From Solimonas terrae (GTDB lineage Bacteria; Pseudomonadota; Gammaproteobacteria; Nevskiales; Nevskiaceae): 64,000 bases of DNA. How positions within the stretch are numbered: the stretch's first letter is position 1; each line of letters starts with the position of its first letter. The notes under the pieces are model-generated. The model worked only from the letters and a program-made list of their open reading frames with translations, was not told the DNA's origin and did not search any database. Location: assembly GCF_011067135.1 (NCBI RefSeq), contig NZ_JAAMOW010000003.1:248001-312000 (forward strand), in the 5' to 3' direction. The position numbers were made by a program, and so were the translations under genes. Shown piece after piece: positions 52,056 to 62,024 of this stretch.

Positions 52056-53708
52056 TCAGATCCGTTCTTCGATGCCGTAGTCGGCGAATCCCTTCTTCTT
52101 GAAGTTGTCGCGGAACATGTCGCGCAGCTTGGTTGCCGTCGCGTCGTACGCATCCTTGTCGGACCAGGTGTTGCGCGGGTTGAGAATGGCGCTGTCGACG
52201 CCGGGGCAGGACTTCGGCATTTTCAGATTCAGGATCGGCTGCGTCTCGGTTTCGACACCGTCGAGTTCGCCGTTGAGGGCTGCGTTGAGCAGGGCGCGCG
52301 TGACCGACAGTTTCATGCGCTTGCCGGTACCGTAGGCGCCGCCGCTCCAGCCGGTATTGAGCAGGATGCAGCGCGCGTGGTGCTTCTCCATCTTTTCGGC
52401 CAACAGCCTGGCGTAAACATTCGGCTTCTGCGCCATGAACGGGCCACCGAAACAGGCCGAGAAAGTCGGCTGCGGCTCCGAGACGCCGACTTCGGTGCCG
52501 GCAACGCGCGCGGTGAAGCCCGACACGAAGTGGTACATCACGTCCTTCGGTTCGAGAATCGAGATCGGCGGCAGCACGCCGAAGGCATCGGCCGTCAGCA
52601 GCACGATGGTGCGCGGGTGCGGACCCTGACCGTTCGGCATGACATTCGGGTTGGCTTCCAGCGGGTAGCTGAAGCGCGTGTTCTCGGCGATGGAGCCGTC
52701 GAACAGATCGAGCTCGTCCGGATGGCACTCCTCCATCTTCTTGCCGGGCAGCGGCGGCACGTTCTCGATGATCGTGCCGGCCTTGCTCAGGGCGTCGGCG
52801 ATGACCGGTTCGGCGTTCTTGTCGAGGTCGATCAGCTTGGCGTAGCAGCCGTCCTCGAGATTGCACAGGCCGTTGTCGGACCAGATGGTTTCGTCGTCGC
52901 CGATCAGGCGCCGCGACGCGTCGGCCGACAGCGTGGTCTTGCCGGTGCCGGACAGGCCGAACAGGATCGCCGCGTCGTTGTTCTTGCCGACGTTGGCCGA
53001 GCAGTGCATCGACAGGCGGCCTTCCTTCGGCATCAGGTAGTTGCCGACCGTGAAGATGGTTTTCTTGTTGACGCCGCAGTAGTCGGCACGGCCGGCGACG
53101 AGACAGATCTTGTTGCGCGTGTCGATGATCACCGCAGCTTCCGAGCGGGAACCGTCACGCGCCGGTTCGCAGACGAAGCTCGGCACGTTGAGCATGGTCC
53201 AGCGGCGTGCGTCGACGTCCTTCACGCCGGCGAGGTTCTTCGGAAACATGTTGTGCACGAACATCGCGTGCGTCGCGTATTCGCCGACGAAACGGTACGG
53301 CACCGCAAAGTCCGGATCGGAGCCCATGAAGACGTCCTTCACGTACAGCGTCGCCTTCTTCGCGTTGAGATGGTCGATGACGCGCTTGAGCAGGCCTTCG
53401 TACTGGGCAGGCTCGTAGCGGTTGAGGTCGGCCTTGAACCAGATTTCGTCGGCGACCTCCGGCCAGTTCACCGCGTAGGTGTCCTTGGTGCGGCGGCCGG
53501 TGCAGTCCGGATCGGTGTAATAGACCAGCGGACCATTGACGCCGAGCCGGGTCGGGAAGGCCTTCTGTTCGTCGCTCGGACCGTCGCGATGGACGCGGCC
53601 CCGGTCATTGGCAATTGCCTCGTGAAAAAGCTCGGCTTTCGACAGTTCGTATTTGTAGGAAATGTCTTTGAGTCCGAACAGCTTCTCAAGATCGGCCTGA
53701 AAGCGCAT
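52056..53708 (-). CDS. pckA: Phosphoenolpyruvate carboxykinase, ATP-type
   Basis: Converts oxaloacetate to phosphoenolpyruvate and CO2, the entry to gluconeogenesis. 550 residues. The substrate-binding DPDFAVPYRFVGEYATHAMFVHNMF is near residue 160. The P-loop ILFGLSGTGKTTLSAD near residue 257 is the ATP-type kinase-1 motif, followed by the metal-binding HCSANVG upstream and SDNGLCNLEDGCYAKLIDL. GGAYGTGKRMKL is near residue 462. ATG 53708 has GAGG ten bases upstream. Monocistronic, bounded by terminators on both sides. Confidence 0.95.
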   Translation of the reverse strand: MRFQADLEKLFGLKDISYKYELSKAELFHEAIANDRGRVHRDGPSDEQKAFPTRLGVNGPLVYYTDPDCTGRRTKDTYAVNWPEVADEIWFKADLNRYEPAQYEGLLKRVIDHLNAKKATLYVKDVFMGSDPDFAVPYRFVGEYATHAMFVHNMFPKNLAGVKDVDARRWTMLNVPSFVCEPARDGSRSEAAVIIDTRNKICLVAGRADYCGVNKKTIFTVGNYLMPKEGRLSMHCSANVGKNNDAAILFGLSGTGKTTLSADASRRLIGDDETIWSDNGLCNLEDGCYAKLIDLDKNAEPVIADALSKAGTIIENVPPLPGKKMEECHPDELDLFDGSIAENTRFSYPLEANPNVMPNGQGPHPRTIVLLTADAFGVLPPISILEPKDVMYHFVSGFTARVAGTEVGVSEPQPTFSACFGGPFMAQKPNVYARLLAEKMEKHHARCILLNTGWSGGAYGTGKRMKLSVTRALLNAALNGELDGVETETQPILNLKMPKSCPGVDSAILNPRNTWSDKDAYDATATKLRDMFRDNFKKKGFADYGIEERI

Positions 53709-53877
53709 GCAAAGTCCTCGGAAATGGCGGAATTCGATTTGGCGGCCGCGGGCCGCAGGCGCCGGCAGGCGCGAAAGGGGGCAAATGGTAAGGGGAGCTC
53801 TAATATCGGCGCAAGCGAGCAAGCCGGGCGCACTTTTTACCAGTTCGGAGCTTGCCTGACACTGACCGCAAAACCAA

Positions 53878-53905
53878 AAAAACCCGGCGCTGGGGCCGGG
53901 TTTTT
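53878..53905 (-). terminator. Bidirectional rho-independent terminator after pilJ
   Basis: AAAAACCCGGC (53878-53888) and GCCGGGTTTTT (53895-53905) form an 11-bp stem with loop GCTGGG. On the minus strand the stem is followed by further T residues (complement of the A-run at 53871-53880). It lies 31 bases past the pilJ stop and insulates the pckA promoter region. Confidence 0.9.
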
Positions 53906-53936
53906 GCGACAGCTTTTGTGCTTTTTGGCGGGATAC

Positions 53937-55946
53937 CTACTGCGGCAGGGTGAAACCGGCGACCGACTCGCGGAGCTTTTCCGACATCGTGTTGAGGTTG
54001 CCGACCGCCTGGGCGGTCTGGCTGGCCGAACCCGAGGTCTGCACGGCGATGTCGCGAATGACCTGCATGGTGCCCGCGATTCGCGTTGCCGCCGCCGACT
54101 GGTTGCGCGCCGAATCGGCGATTTCCGTGATCAGCTTCGACAGGTCCTGCGACGAGCTTTCGACCTTGGTCAGCGCCTGGCCGGCTTCCTCGGCGCTCTT
54201 CGCGCCGCTCACCACGTTCTGCGTCGAGCGTTCCATCGAGGTGATCGCTTCCTGCGTGTCGGCCTGAATGGTCTTGACCAGGGTTTCGATCTGGCGCGTG
54301 GCGGTGGCGGCGCGCTCGGCGAGCTTCTGCACTTCGTCGGCGACCACCGCGAAGCCGCGGCCCGCTTCGCCGGCCATTGCCGCCTGGATCGAGGCGTTCA
54401 GTGCCAGCGTGTTGGTCTGTTCGGCGATGTCGTTGATGAACTCGATGATGTTGCCGATTTCCTGCGAAGACTCGCCGAGGCGCTTGATGCGCTTCGAGGT
54501 GTCCTGGATCTGCTCGCGCAGCGCGCTCATGCCGAGAATCGTCCGATTCACGGTGCCGGCACCGTCGTGGGCAACCTGCACCGAGGCCTGTGCCTGCTGT
54601 GCCAGACGTTCGGCCTGGCTGGCCACCTGCTGCATCGACTGCGAGGTGGCGGCGATCGTGCTGGTCACGGCGGTGACCTCACGCGCCTGGCGTTCCGAGG
54701 CGGCGCTCATCTTCAGCGCGGTCTCCTGGGTGCCCGATGCGGCGTTGGCGACGTCGTCCGAGGTCGACGTGATGGTGCCGACCAGGTTGCGCATGTTCTG
54801 CACGGTGTAGTTGATCGAGTCGGCGATGGCGCCGGTGAAATCCTCGGTCACGGTAACGTCGACCGTCAGGTCGCCGTCGGCGAGATTGGTGATTTCGTCG
54901 AGCAGCGACAGAATCGCCTGCTGCTGGCGGGTATCGCGTTCTTCGGCGCGTGCCAGCCGGCCGCGGGTCGCGACGACCGTCAGCACGCCGAACGCGATCA
55001 GCGCCAGGATGGCCAGCGCACCGGCGACGTACACGACGATCGGCAGCACCAATTGCTGGGTGCGCGTGTCGATCAGGCGTTGTTCGAGCTCGGACGCGGC
55101 CGAAATGACATTGGCGGCGCGTGCCTTGAGGTCGGCGGCGGCAATCTGCATCTGCGCCACAGCCGGCGCCGATGCCTTGATGTCGGCCACGGCGCTGCTC
55201 AGGTTGCTGAACTGGTCCTGGGCTTCGCGCGCGGCGGCGGCGGTGGCGGCGTCGGTGATCAGCGCTTCGTTGTCGGTATTGAAACCCTGCAACTCGTCGA
55301 CCAGCGCGTCGGCATGGACCTGCGCGTCGCGGCCCTCATTGAGCACGCGGCGCGCTTCGCTGGTGATCCGCTCCAGCCGGACGACCTGCTGCACGGCGCG
55401 GGCGATCTGGTCGGGCGAACCGCTGCGGCTCAGTCGTTTGGCGGCCTGCTGGTAGAGATCCGACAGGCCCTTCTTGTCGGGATCGGCCGGGTGGATGGCG
55501 TCGATGATGGCCGCCGTTGCCATCGCCGTCTTGCCGTACGGGTCTTCGGCCTTGAGGATCGTCCGTGTCGCCTGCTGCATGGATTTCCACGCGGCGTCGG
55601 TCGCGGCCAGTTCCTTGGAGACGGCGTCGGGCACCTGGCTGACGCCGGCGTCGCTGTCGCCATTGCTCAGGCCCTGGACGATGGCATCGATGTCTTCCGA
55701 ACGTGCCGACAGCAGCAGGAAGTCCGGCTTGCTGCCGCGCGCGGCTTCGTCACCGACCTTGCTGATGTCGCCGAGATTGGTCGACAGTGCGTGCGCCTGC
55801 TGAACCCAGGTTTCCTCGCGGCCCTTGGTGTGCTGCGACAGAAAGAAGCCGACCAGTGCGATCGTGATCAGAATGACGGCGCTGGTGAACAGCAAGGTCT
55901 CGCGCCGATTGCCCAGCGAGCGTGCCGATGCGGATGGTTCCGCCAT
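53937..55946 (-). CDS. pilJ: Methyl-accepting chemotaxis protein PilJ (type IV pilus signalling)
   Basis: Inner-membrane receptor of the Chp system controlling twitching motility. 669 residues: TM1 near 18-36, a long periplasmic region with PilJ-type sensor repeats, TM2 near 316-338, a HAMP-like segment [25 protein letters not shown], and the signalling hairpin with the conserved tip [49 protein letters not shown] 55946 follows GGGGAGGAC. It is directly preceded by pilH on the same strand; no pilI or chpA is adjacent, unlike the usual pilGHIJ-chpA order. Confidence 0.92.
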   Translation of the reverse strand: MAEPSASARSLGNRRETLLFTSAVILITIALVGFFLSQHTKGREETWVQQAHALSTNLGDISKVGDEAARGSKPDFLLLSARSEDIDAIVQGLSNGDSDAGVSQVPDAVSKELAATDAAWKSMQQATRTILKAEDPYGKTAMATAAIIDAIHPADPDKKGLSDLYQQAAKRLSRSGSPDQIARAVQQVVRLERITSEARRVLNEGRDAQVHADALVDELQGFNTDNEALITDAATAAAAREAQDQFSNLSSAVADIKASAPAVAQMQIAAADLKARAANVISAASELEQRLIDTRTQQLVLPIVVYVAGALAILALIAFGVLTVVATRGRLARAEERDTRQQQAILSLLDEITNLADGDLTVDVTVTEDFTGAIADSINYTVQNMRNLVGTITSTSDDVANAASGTQETALKMSAASERQAREVTAVTSTIAATSQSMQQVASQAERLAQQAQASVQVAHDGAGTVNRTILGMSALREQIQDTSKRIKRLGESSQEIGNIIEFINDIAEQTNTLALNASIQAAMAGEAGRGFAVVADEVQKLAERAATATRQIETLVKTIQADTQEAITSMERSTQNVVSGAKSAEEAGQALTKVESSSQDLSKLITEIADSARNQSAAATRIAGTMQVIRDIAVQTSGSASQTAQAVGNLNTMSEKLRESVAGFTLPQ

Positions 55947-55976
55947 ATGTCCTCCCCTGGGACGGTGTGACCGGCG

Positions 55977-56342
55977 TCAGACGCCGAGCACGGTTTTGAT
56001 CTTGGCGAGCAGGTCGCTTTCCTTGACGGGCTTGACCAGATATTCCCGGGCGCCCTGACGCAAGGCCCAGACGCGATCGGTTTCCTGGTTCTTGCTGCTC
56101 ACGACGATGACCGGAATGTGTGCGGTACCCGGATCCTTGGACAAGGTGCGCGTGGCCTGGAAGCCGTTCACGCCGGGCATCACGACGTCCATGATGACGA
56201 CGTCCGGCTTTTCGCCCTTGACGCGCGTCAGCGCATCCTGTCCGGAGGTCGATTCGATGACCTCGTGTCCGGCTTTCTGCAATATGCCCTTGAGATTCAG
56301 AACATCCGTGGGTGAATCATCCACGATCATGACCCGCGCCAT
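55977..56342 (-). CDS. pilH: Response regulator PilH
   Basis: 121-residue single-domain CheY-like receiver. RVMIVDDSPTDVLNLKGIL has the acidic pair Asp 8/9, the phospho-acceptor Asp lies in VVIMDVVMPGVNGFQATRTL (about residue 51), and VIVVSSKNQETDRVWALRQGAREYLVKPV has the conserved switch Ser and Lys. This pattern, particularly SSKNQETDRVWA, is PilH. ATG 56342 has AGGAGA upstream. pilJ follows after 30 bases. PilH is thought to act as a phosphate sink or retraction regulator in the Chp system. Confidence 0.92.
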   Translation of the reverse strand: MARVMIVDDSPTDVLNLKGILQKAGHEVIESTSGQDALTRVKGEKPDVVIMDVVMPGVNGFQATRTLSKDPGTAHIPVIVVSSKNQETDRVWALRQGAREYLVKPVKESDLLAKIKTVLGV

Positions 56343-56570
56343 ACGTTCTCCTGCGCCCCCCGCGGGCGTCGTCCGTCACTTTATACCGTGCATCGTGCGG
56401 CGAGGGAATGGCTCGCCAGCGCCATGCCATCGGCAAACCGTTCGTTCCAGGTGCGTTCCCGTCGTGCCGGCAGGCGCTTGCGTGTCGTCGTCGCCGGCCC
56501 TTCGATCCGGGTTGCCGTCGGCACAAGGCCCGGCAGCACTCGCCGGCGTTTCCTCCGTGTCGGAGCAGCG

Positions 56571-57908
56571 CTAGCCGACGAACACCGGTTCGCCGCGATA
56601 CAAGGTGGTGCTTGCGCAGCCTCTGAAGCTGCGGCCGTCGAACGGCGTGTGGCGTCCGGCGCTGCGCAGATGATCGGCGCGCAGCACCCACTCGCGCGCC
56701 GGATCGATCAGGGTCAGATCGGCAGCCGCACCGACGGTGATCGTCCCGGCGTCCAGTCCGGCGATGCGTGCCGGACCCAGACTCAGGCGCGCCGCGGCAT
56801 CCAGTGCCGTCAGCACGCCTTCATGGACCAGCGCCAGACTCAGCGGCAGCAGGGTCTCCAGTGCCGAGATGCCGGGCTCGGTCATCGGGAACGGATTGAT
56901 CTTGGCGTCGGCTTCGTGCGGCTGGTGATCGGAGCAGATCGCGCCGATCACGCCGTCGGCGACCGCCTGGCGCAGGGCATCGCGATCCTCGCTGCTGCGC
57001 AGCGGCGGCATGACGTGGCAGAGCGCATTGAAACCGTCGACGTCGGTGTCGGTCAGGAACAGCTGATGCGCCGCCACATCCGCGGTGACCGGAAGACCGC
57101 GTTCCCGGGCGAGGGCGACCAGTTCGGCGCCGCGCGCGGTGGACAGCCGGCAGAAGTGGATGCGCGCGCCGGTGTCCTCGACCAGCGAAATCCAGAAGCG
57201 GATGCCGGAGACTTCGGCGGCAACCGGAATCGAGGCCAGGCCAAGACGCGTCGCGACCGCGCCTTCGTGCGCACAGCCGCCGGCCGCCAGCGCCGCGTTC
57301 TGCGCGAACACATGCACCGTCAGTCCGAGTCCATGTGCGTATTCGAGCGCGCGGCGTGCGACCAGCATGTCGCGAATCGGCTGCAGGGCCTGGCTGGCGC
57401 CGACCGCTCCCGCGCTGCGCAATGCCGAGAGCTCCGCCAGCGCTTCGCCACCCAGACCTTTGGTCAGGGCGCCGAGCACGCGCACATCAAGCCCGCCGAC
57501 CTGAGCAGCGATGCGCTGCACGCGCAGCAGCGTCGCCGGCGAATCGATCGCCGGCTGGCTGTCGGGCGGCAGGATCACGGTGGTGATGCCGCCGACCTGC
57601 GCGGCCGGCGTTTCGCTGGCGAAGCTGGCCTTGTGTGTCTGCCCGGGTTCGCGGAAGCGCGCACACAGATCGACGATGCCGGGCATCAGCCACTGACCGC
57701 GGCCATCGATCGTCTGTTCGAAACGGTCCGTCGGCAGACTTGCGCCGATGTCGCTGACGACGCCATCGCGAATGCCGACATCGGCGATGCCGTCATGGCC
57801 GCTGGCCGGATCGAGCACGCGGGCGCCACGGATCAGCAGCGAGCGTGGTGGCGTGCCGGCTGCCGGGGCCGCGCGTGCTGCCGACCAGTCCTGTGGGCCT
57901 GCTGTCAT
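56571..57908 (-). CDS. pyrC': Dihydroorotase-like PyrC' (probably non-catalytic)
   Basis: 445 residues of the amidohydrolase fold: [23 protein letters not shown] near residue 72, [15 protein letters not shown], and [13 protein letters not shown] near residue 315 with the late Asp kept. The metal-binding His-x-His of active enzymes (D-L-H-x-H-x-R-E-P-G) is changed to Cys-Ala-Arg. In Pseudomonas the comparable inactive PyrC' is needed for aspartate transcarbamoylase assembly. The start overlaps the pyrB stop (ATGA), as expected for a subunit partner of PyrB. An active dihydroorotase must be elsewhere in the genome. Confidence 0.88.
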   Translation of the reverse strand: MTAGPQDWSAARAAPAAGTPPRSLLIRGARVLDPASGHDGIADVGIRDGVVSDIGASLPTDRFEQTIDGRGQWLMPGIVDLCARFREPGQTHKASFASETPAAQVGGITTVILPPDSQPAIDSPATLLRVQRIAAQVGGLDVRVLGALTKGLGGEALAELSALRSAGAVGASQALQPIRDMLVARRALEYAHGLGLTVHVFAQNAALAAGGCAHEGAVATRLGLASIPVAAEVSGIRFWISLVEDTGARIHFCRLSTARGAELVALARERGLPVTADVAAHQLFLTDTDVDGFNALCHVMPPLRSSEDRDALRQAVADGVIGAICSDHQPHEADAKINPFPMTEPGISALETLLPLSLALVHEGVLTALDAAARLSLGPARIAGLDAGTITVGAAADLTLIDPAREWVLRADHLRSAGRHTPFDGRSFRGCASTTLYRGEPVFVG

Positions 57909-58906
57909 CGGCGGCTCCGTCGGGCGCGCGCGCGTTCCGTTGCCGGCGCGCCGAGGATCATCGACATCACCGCCATGCGCACCGCAATGCCGTGGCTGAC
58001 CTGCTGCAGGATCAGCGATTGCGGGCCGTAGGCAACGTCGCCGCCGATCTCGACACCGCGATTGATCGGGCCGGGATGCATGACGATGGTTTCCGGCTTG
58101 AGCCTCGCCAGGCGTGCCTTGCTCAGGCCGAAGTCGCGATGGAATTCCGCAAGCGACGGCAGGAAGGCGCCGAGCATGCGTTCCTTCTGCAGCCGCAGCA
58201 GGATCACGACATCGGCGCCGGCCAGGCCCGCGTCGAGGTCGTGGAACACTTTGACGCCCATGTCGGCGATACCGGCCGGTATCAGGGTCGGCGGCGCGAC
58301 CACGCGAATTTCCTTCGTGCCGAGCGTGCGCAGGCCGTGGATGTCGGAGCGGGCGACGCGCGAATGCAGCACATCGCCGACGATCGCGACGGTCAGCTTT
58401 TCGAAACAGTCGTCGGCCGGACCCTTGTAGCGGCGGATCGTAAACAGATCGAGCAGCCCTTGCGTCGGATGCGCGTGGCGGCCGTCGCCGGCATTGAGGA
58501 TCGCGACGCCCGGCGCCGCGTGTTCGGCGAAGAAGTGCGCGGCGCCGGAGGCTTCGTGGCGGACCACGAACATGTCGGCCTGCATCGCCTCCAGGGTTTT
58601 CAGCGTGTCGAACAGGGTTTCGCCCTTCGAGGTCGACGATGCCGAGACCTGAAGGTTCAGGACATCGGCCGACAGACGCATCGCCGCCAGCTCGAACGTG
58701 GTTCGGGTGCGCGTGCTCGGCTCGAAGAACAGGTTGATGATCGAACGCCCGGCGAGCGTCGACTGCTTCTTGTCGGCACCACGCAGCGCCTTGTCGTGGG
58801 CCTCGGCTTCATCGAGGATCTTCAGCAGCAATTCGCGGGACAGGCCTTCCAGCGTCAGCAGATGGCGCAGGCGGCCTTGTGCGTCGAGTTGTAGCGTCGG
58901 CTTCAT
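57905..58906 (-). CDS. pyrB: Aspartate carbamoyltransferase catalytic subunit
   Basis: Condenses carbamoyl phosphate and aspartate in pyrimidine synthesis. 333 residues: the carbamoyl-phosphate site [19 protein letters not shown] near residue 57, [38 protein letters not shown] near residue 138, [15 protein letters not shown], and the aspartate-loop segment [22 protein letters not shown] near residue 282. ATG 58906 is chosen although the ribosome-binding site is weak. No pyrR is present between ruvX and pyrB, in contrast to Pseudomonas. It overlaps pyrC' by four bases. Confidence 0.94.
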   Translation of the reverse strand: MKPTLQLDAQGRLRHLLTLEGLSRELLLKILDEAEAHDKALRGADKKQSTLAGRSIINLFFEPSTRTRTTFELAAMRLSADVLNLQVSASSTSKGETLFDTLKTLEAMQADMFVVRHEASGAAHFFAEHAAPGVAILNAGDGRHAHPTQGLLDLFTIRRYKGPADDCFEKLTVAIVGDVLHSRVARSDIHGLRTLGTKEIRVVAPPTLIPAGIADMGVKVFHDLDAGLAGADVVILLRLQKERMLGAFLPSLAEFHRDFGLSKARLARLKPETIVMHPGPINRGVEIGGDVAYGPQSLILQQVSHGIAVRMAVMSMILGAPATERARARRSRR

Positions 58907-58966
58907 GCGGGCGTATTCATGCGATTTGCATATTCTCGCCCACTGCGCCGCCAATTGCGAAGTACC

Positions 58967-59380
58967 TCAGCTTTCGCCGGCAAGCCACTGCTCGAGAATG
59001 ACCCGCGCCGATTGCGCGTCGCGGTCGCCCTTGCGGATACGGCGCGTCATGCGGCCGCTGGCGCGGGCGTCGCGCAGGGCATCGTCGGCGGCGCGCGACG
59101 AATAACGTTCGTCGACGTGATGGACCGGCAGTCGGTAGCGCTGCGCGAGTTGCGCGGCGAAGCGTCGAGCCGCGACGCTGGCCTTCTGTTCGGCGCCATC
59201 CTCGTTCAGTGGCAGTCCGACGATCAGCGCCGCCGGCCGCCACTCGGTAATGATGCGTTCGATCGCCGCCCAGTCGCCGTCCGCCAGCGCCGGCAGCGGT
59301 CGCGCGGCACCGGTCAGATCGTCGCCGAGTGCGACGCCGATGCGTTTCTCACCGTGATCGAAACCGAGATAGACGGGCAT
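58967..59380 (-). CDS. ruvX: Putative pre-16S rRNA nuclease / Holliday-junction resolvase YqgF
   Basis: 137-residue RNase H-fold protein that matures the 5' end of 16S rRNA. VYLGFDHGEKRIGVALGDDLTGAARPL carries the first catalytic Asp. LIVGLPLNEDGAEQKAS is the second block and VHHVDERYSSRAADD the third, with Glu. ATG 59380 is where similarity begins; the frame extends 30 codons upstream through the yqgE-ruvX spacer without similarity. It precedes pyrB by 60 bases. Confidence 0.92.
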   Translation of the reverse strand: MPVYLGFDHGEKRIGVALGDDLTGAARPLPALADGDWAAIERIITEWRPAALIVGLPLNEDGAEQKASVAARRFAAQLAQRYRLPVHHVDERYSSRAADDALRDARASGRMTRRIRKGDRDAQSARVILEQWLAGES

Positions 59381-59424
59381 CGTTTGATTGAGTGGGAATC
59401 GCTTCAGAAACCGTAGCGAGCGAA

Positions 59425-59510
59425 GGCCTGTGGCGCTTCGAGCAGCGCAGGCACCGCAGCGTACAGACAAGTACGTGAGGATGCCGGGCAGCGCAGAAGC
59501 GTCACAGGCC
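59425..59510. repeat. Long imperfect inverted repeat between yqgE and ruvX
   Basis: GGCCTGTGGCGCTTC (59425-59439) and GAAGCGTCACAGGCC (59496-59510) pair over 15 bp with one mismatch that becomes G-U in RNA, around a 56-base GC-rich interior. It occupies half of the 156-base spacer between yqgE and ruvX. It could be a dispersed intergenic element or an mRNA stability structure; there is no T-run. Confidence 0.6.
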
Positions 59511-59536
59511 GAGCGCAGCGGGTCGATGAAGCGATT

Positions 59537-60097
59537 TCAGGCGTGGCCGGCGTCGCCGGTCAGTTGTGTCACATCGACGCCCAGCAGGCGCGTTGCGGCC
59601 TGCCAGCGGTCGCGCGCCGGCATGTTGAACAGGATCTGCTCGTCGACCGGCGTGTTGAGCCAGGAGTTGTGCATGATTTCGCTTTCCAGCTGGCCCGCGC
59701 CCCAGCCGGCGTAACCGAGCACGACGATGTAGTCGTCCGGGCCTTCGCCGAGGCCGATCGCACGCAGGATGTCGCGCGATGTCGTGATGTAGAGGCCGCG
59801 CGCCACTTCCATGCTCGATTCCCAGCCGCCGGGCTGGCGATGGACGACGAAGCCGCGTTCCGGCTGCACCGGTCCGCCCCAGAACACGATTGCCTCGTCG
59901 GCAAGGGCCGCGTGTTCGAGGTCCATCTGTTCCATCATTTCGCTGAGCTTGAGGTCGGTCGGGCGGTTGATGACCAGGCCGATCGCACCTTCGTCGCTGT
60001 GTTCGCAGAGCAGCGACACGGTATGCGTGAAGTTCTCGTCCTCCAGGCTGGGCATCGCCACCAGGAACTGATGCTTGAGATAGTCCTCGTCGCTCAT
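59537..60097 (-). CDS. yqgE: YqgE/AlgH family protein
   Basis: 186 residues: YLKHQFLVAMPSLEDENFTHTVSLLCEHSDEGAIGLVINRP at the N-terminus, VFWGGPVQPERGFVVH near residue 71, and VVLGYAGWGAGQLESEIMHNSWL near residue 123 are the three signature blocks of UPF0301 (AlgH). The molecular function is not established. The gene lies in the conserved gshB-yqgE-ruvX order, 61 bases after gshB; the tonB that stands between gshB and yqgE in Pseudomonas is absent. Confidence 0.93.
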   Translation of the reverse strand: MSDEDYLKHQFLVAMPSLEDENFTHTVSLLCEHSDEGAIGLVINRPTDLKLSEMMEQMDLEHAALADEAIVFWGGPVQPERGFVVHRQPGGWESSMEVARGLYITTSRDILRAIGLGEGPDDYIVVLGYAGWGAGQLESEIMHNSWLNTPVDEQILFNMPARDRWQAATRLLGVDVTQLTGDAGHA

Positions 60098-60158
60098 GGC
60101 TTCAGTATCGGCATCGACCTGCCGCTCGACAAGCGCGCCGCCGCCGAACGGTCGCCAT

Positions 60159-61118
60159 TCACAGACGGCGCTCGATTGCCGCGATCAGCTGGCCGCCGAT
60201 ATCGGTGCCGCAGGCGGCATCGATCTCGCGCGCGCAGGTCGGGCTGGTGACGTTGATTTCGGTCAGATGGTCGCCGATCACGTCGAGCCCGACGAACAGC
60301 AGGCCGCGGCGTTTGAGTTCCGGACCGACGGTTTCGGCAATTTCGCGGTCGCGTGCGGTCAGCGGCCGCGCTTCGCCCCGCCCGCCGGCGGCGAGATTGC
60401 CGCGCGTCTCGCCGGCCTGCGGAATGCGTGCCAGGCAGTAGGGCACCGGTTCGCCGTCGACGACCAGGATGCGTTTGTCGCCTTCGGCAATCGCTGGCAG
60501 ATAGCGCTGGGCGACGATCGCGCGCGTGCCCATTTCCGTCAGTTGTTCGATGACGGCGCCCAGATTCAGACCGTCGCGACCGACGCGGAACACGCCCGTA
60601 CCACCCATGCCGTCGACCGGCTTGTAGATGACGTCCCGATGCTCGGCATGAAACGCGCGCAGCACCTGCGGATCGCGCGCGAACAGCGTCGGCGGCGTCA
60701 GCCCGGTGAACCAGGCGGTGAACATCTTCTCGTTGCAGTCGCGCAGCGAACCCGGCCGGTTGACGACCAGCGCGCCGGCCGCTTCGGCGCGTTCGAGCAG
60801 GTAGGTGGTCGTGATGTATTCGAGATCGAACGGCGGATCCTTGCGCATGAGGATCGCACCCAGCGATCCCAGCTCGACGGTTTGCGTGTCGCCGAATTCG
60901 AACCAGCGCTGCTTGTCGTCGAACACCGTGATGCTGCGTGCGCGACCACATGCAACGCCGTCGCGCAGCCACAGATCGGCCATTTCGAAGTACTGAAGCT
61001 GAAAGCCGCGCCGCTGCGCGGCCAGCATCAACGCGAGCGTGGTGTCCTTGTACGGCTTGATGGATCCGATCGGATCCATGACGACGCCGAGCGTGCGGCG
61101 TGAAGCGTTCTTGTCCAT
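60159..61118 (-). CDS. gshB: Glutathione synthetase
   Basis: ATP-grasp ligase joining gamma-glutamylcysteine and glycine. 319 residues: VVMDPIGSIKPYKDTTLALM at the start, MRKDPPFDLEYITTTYLLE near residue 91, the ATP-binding loop YKPVDGMGGTGVFRV near residue 165, and the C-terminal magnesium site FVGLDVIGDHLTEINVTSPTCAREID near residue 276. The start is ATG 61118. A hypothetical secreted-protein gene separates it from gshA, so both glutathione synthesis genes are in one minus-strand run. Confidence 0.95.
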   Translation of the reverse strand: MDKNASRRTLGVVMDPIGSIKPYKDTTLALMLAAQRRGFQLQYFEMADLWLRDGVACGRARSITVFDDKQRWFEFGDTQTVELGSLGAILMRKDPPFDLEYITTTYLLERAEAAGALVVNRPGSLRDCNEKMFTAWFTGLTPPTLFARDPQVLRAFHAEHRDVIYKPVDGMGGTGVFRVGRDGLNLGAVIEQLTEMGTRAIVAQRYLPAIAEGDKRILVVDGEPVPYCLARIPQAGETRGNLAAGGRGEARPLTARDREIAETVGPELKRRGLLFVGLDVIGDHLTEINVTSPTCAREIDAACGTDIGGQLIAAIERRL

Positions 61119-61176
61119 GGCGCGAGCCTAACCGAAAGGCCGCATCCGGCCCATGGTGCCGACTCCGGCCTGTGCC

Positions 61177-61950
61177 CTAGTTCGCCTGCTCCGGTTCGCC
61201 GACGACGCTGAGCCTGAGGCCGTCGCTGGTGACCGATTCGATCTTGAGCCGGAAGCCCGCGAACTGTATTTCGTTCAGCGAACGGTCGAACGCCTGGTGC
61301 GTGGCTTCACCCATCTTGCCGTTGGCCGCGACACGGCTGGACAGGTCGATGGCTGCGGCGTCGATACCGTTCAGAATCAGCGTCGTACCGTTACCGAGCG
61401 ACGCGTCAGGCGTGCCCGTGGCGATGGTCGCCGCGATATCGGGGCTGGCCTTGTAGCTGCCGATCCGGTAGTTGATGGCCTCGTTCCAGTGGGTGTAGGT
61501 CAGCACGTGCTCGCAGAGCTGACCATCCTTGGTGAGGAACAGGTATTCGTCCATGCCGTCGTGCAGCGCCGGCAGTACCAGCGCGCGCAAATCCGGCGCT
61601 GCGGGAATGGCGAGCAGGGTATAGGACTGATCCTTGGCGAGCTTGTACTTGACCGTGAACGGCAGGCTGGAGCCGTAGCTGACATCGTCCGCGAAACTTG
61701 CGGTTTCGCCGGCGGGATTGATCTGGCGACGCAGGATCACGTCACCGACCTTGACGTCAAAAGCCTCGCCGAGCCGGTAGCTGGTGGTCACCACCGGCGC
61801 CGCGGCCGGCGTGAACAGATCGCTGGGCTTGGTCGCGAACAGTTGCAGGACAACCTGCTTCTCCAGGTTGCAGTCCGCTGCCTGCGCGGTGGGCAGGAGC
61901 ATCAGCAGCGGTACGGCAAGCGCCAGATGGCGTGCGACCGAAAAAGCCAT
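61177..61950 (-). CDS. Hypothetical secreted protein between gshA and gshB
   Basis: 257 residues with a clear signal peptide (MAFSVARHLALAVPLLMLLPTAQA, cleavage before ADCN). The mature part is mostly beta-strand-like, with two cysteines (one at the mature N-terminus, one in DGQLCEHVL). It contains repeated short polar strands such as GDVILRRQINPAGETASFADD. No family recognised. ATG 61950 with AGGGAG upstream is preferred over the in-frame codon 24 bases earlier. Probably periplasmic; position in the gsh unit does not reveal a role. Confidence 0.7.
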   Translation of the reverse strand: MAFSVARHLALAVPLLMLLPTAQAADCNLEKQVVLQLFATKPSDLFTPAAAPVVTTSYRLGEAFDVKVGDVILRRQINPAGETASFADDVSYGSSLPFTVKYKLAKDQSYTLLAIPAAPDLRALVLPALHDGMDEYLFLTKDGQLCEHVLTYTHWNEAINYRIGSYKASPDIAATIATGTPDASLGNGTTLILNGIDAAAIDLSSRVAANGKMGEATHQAFDRSLNEIQFAGFRLKIESVTSDGLRLSVVGEPEQAN

Positions 61951-62024
61951 GAGTTGCAACTCCCTTGCGATCAAAGATCCGTGTTCGCATTCCCCAGCAA
62001 TTCAGATGCCAGCCGTGGCGTGAT

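Noticed and set aside
51984-55970. Plus-strand open frame of 1328 codons opposite pckA and pilJ
   Set aside because: Runs through two genes and both of their terminators on the opposite strand; amino-acid composition typical of an antisense shadow and no domain seen.
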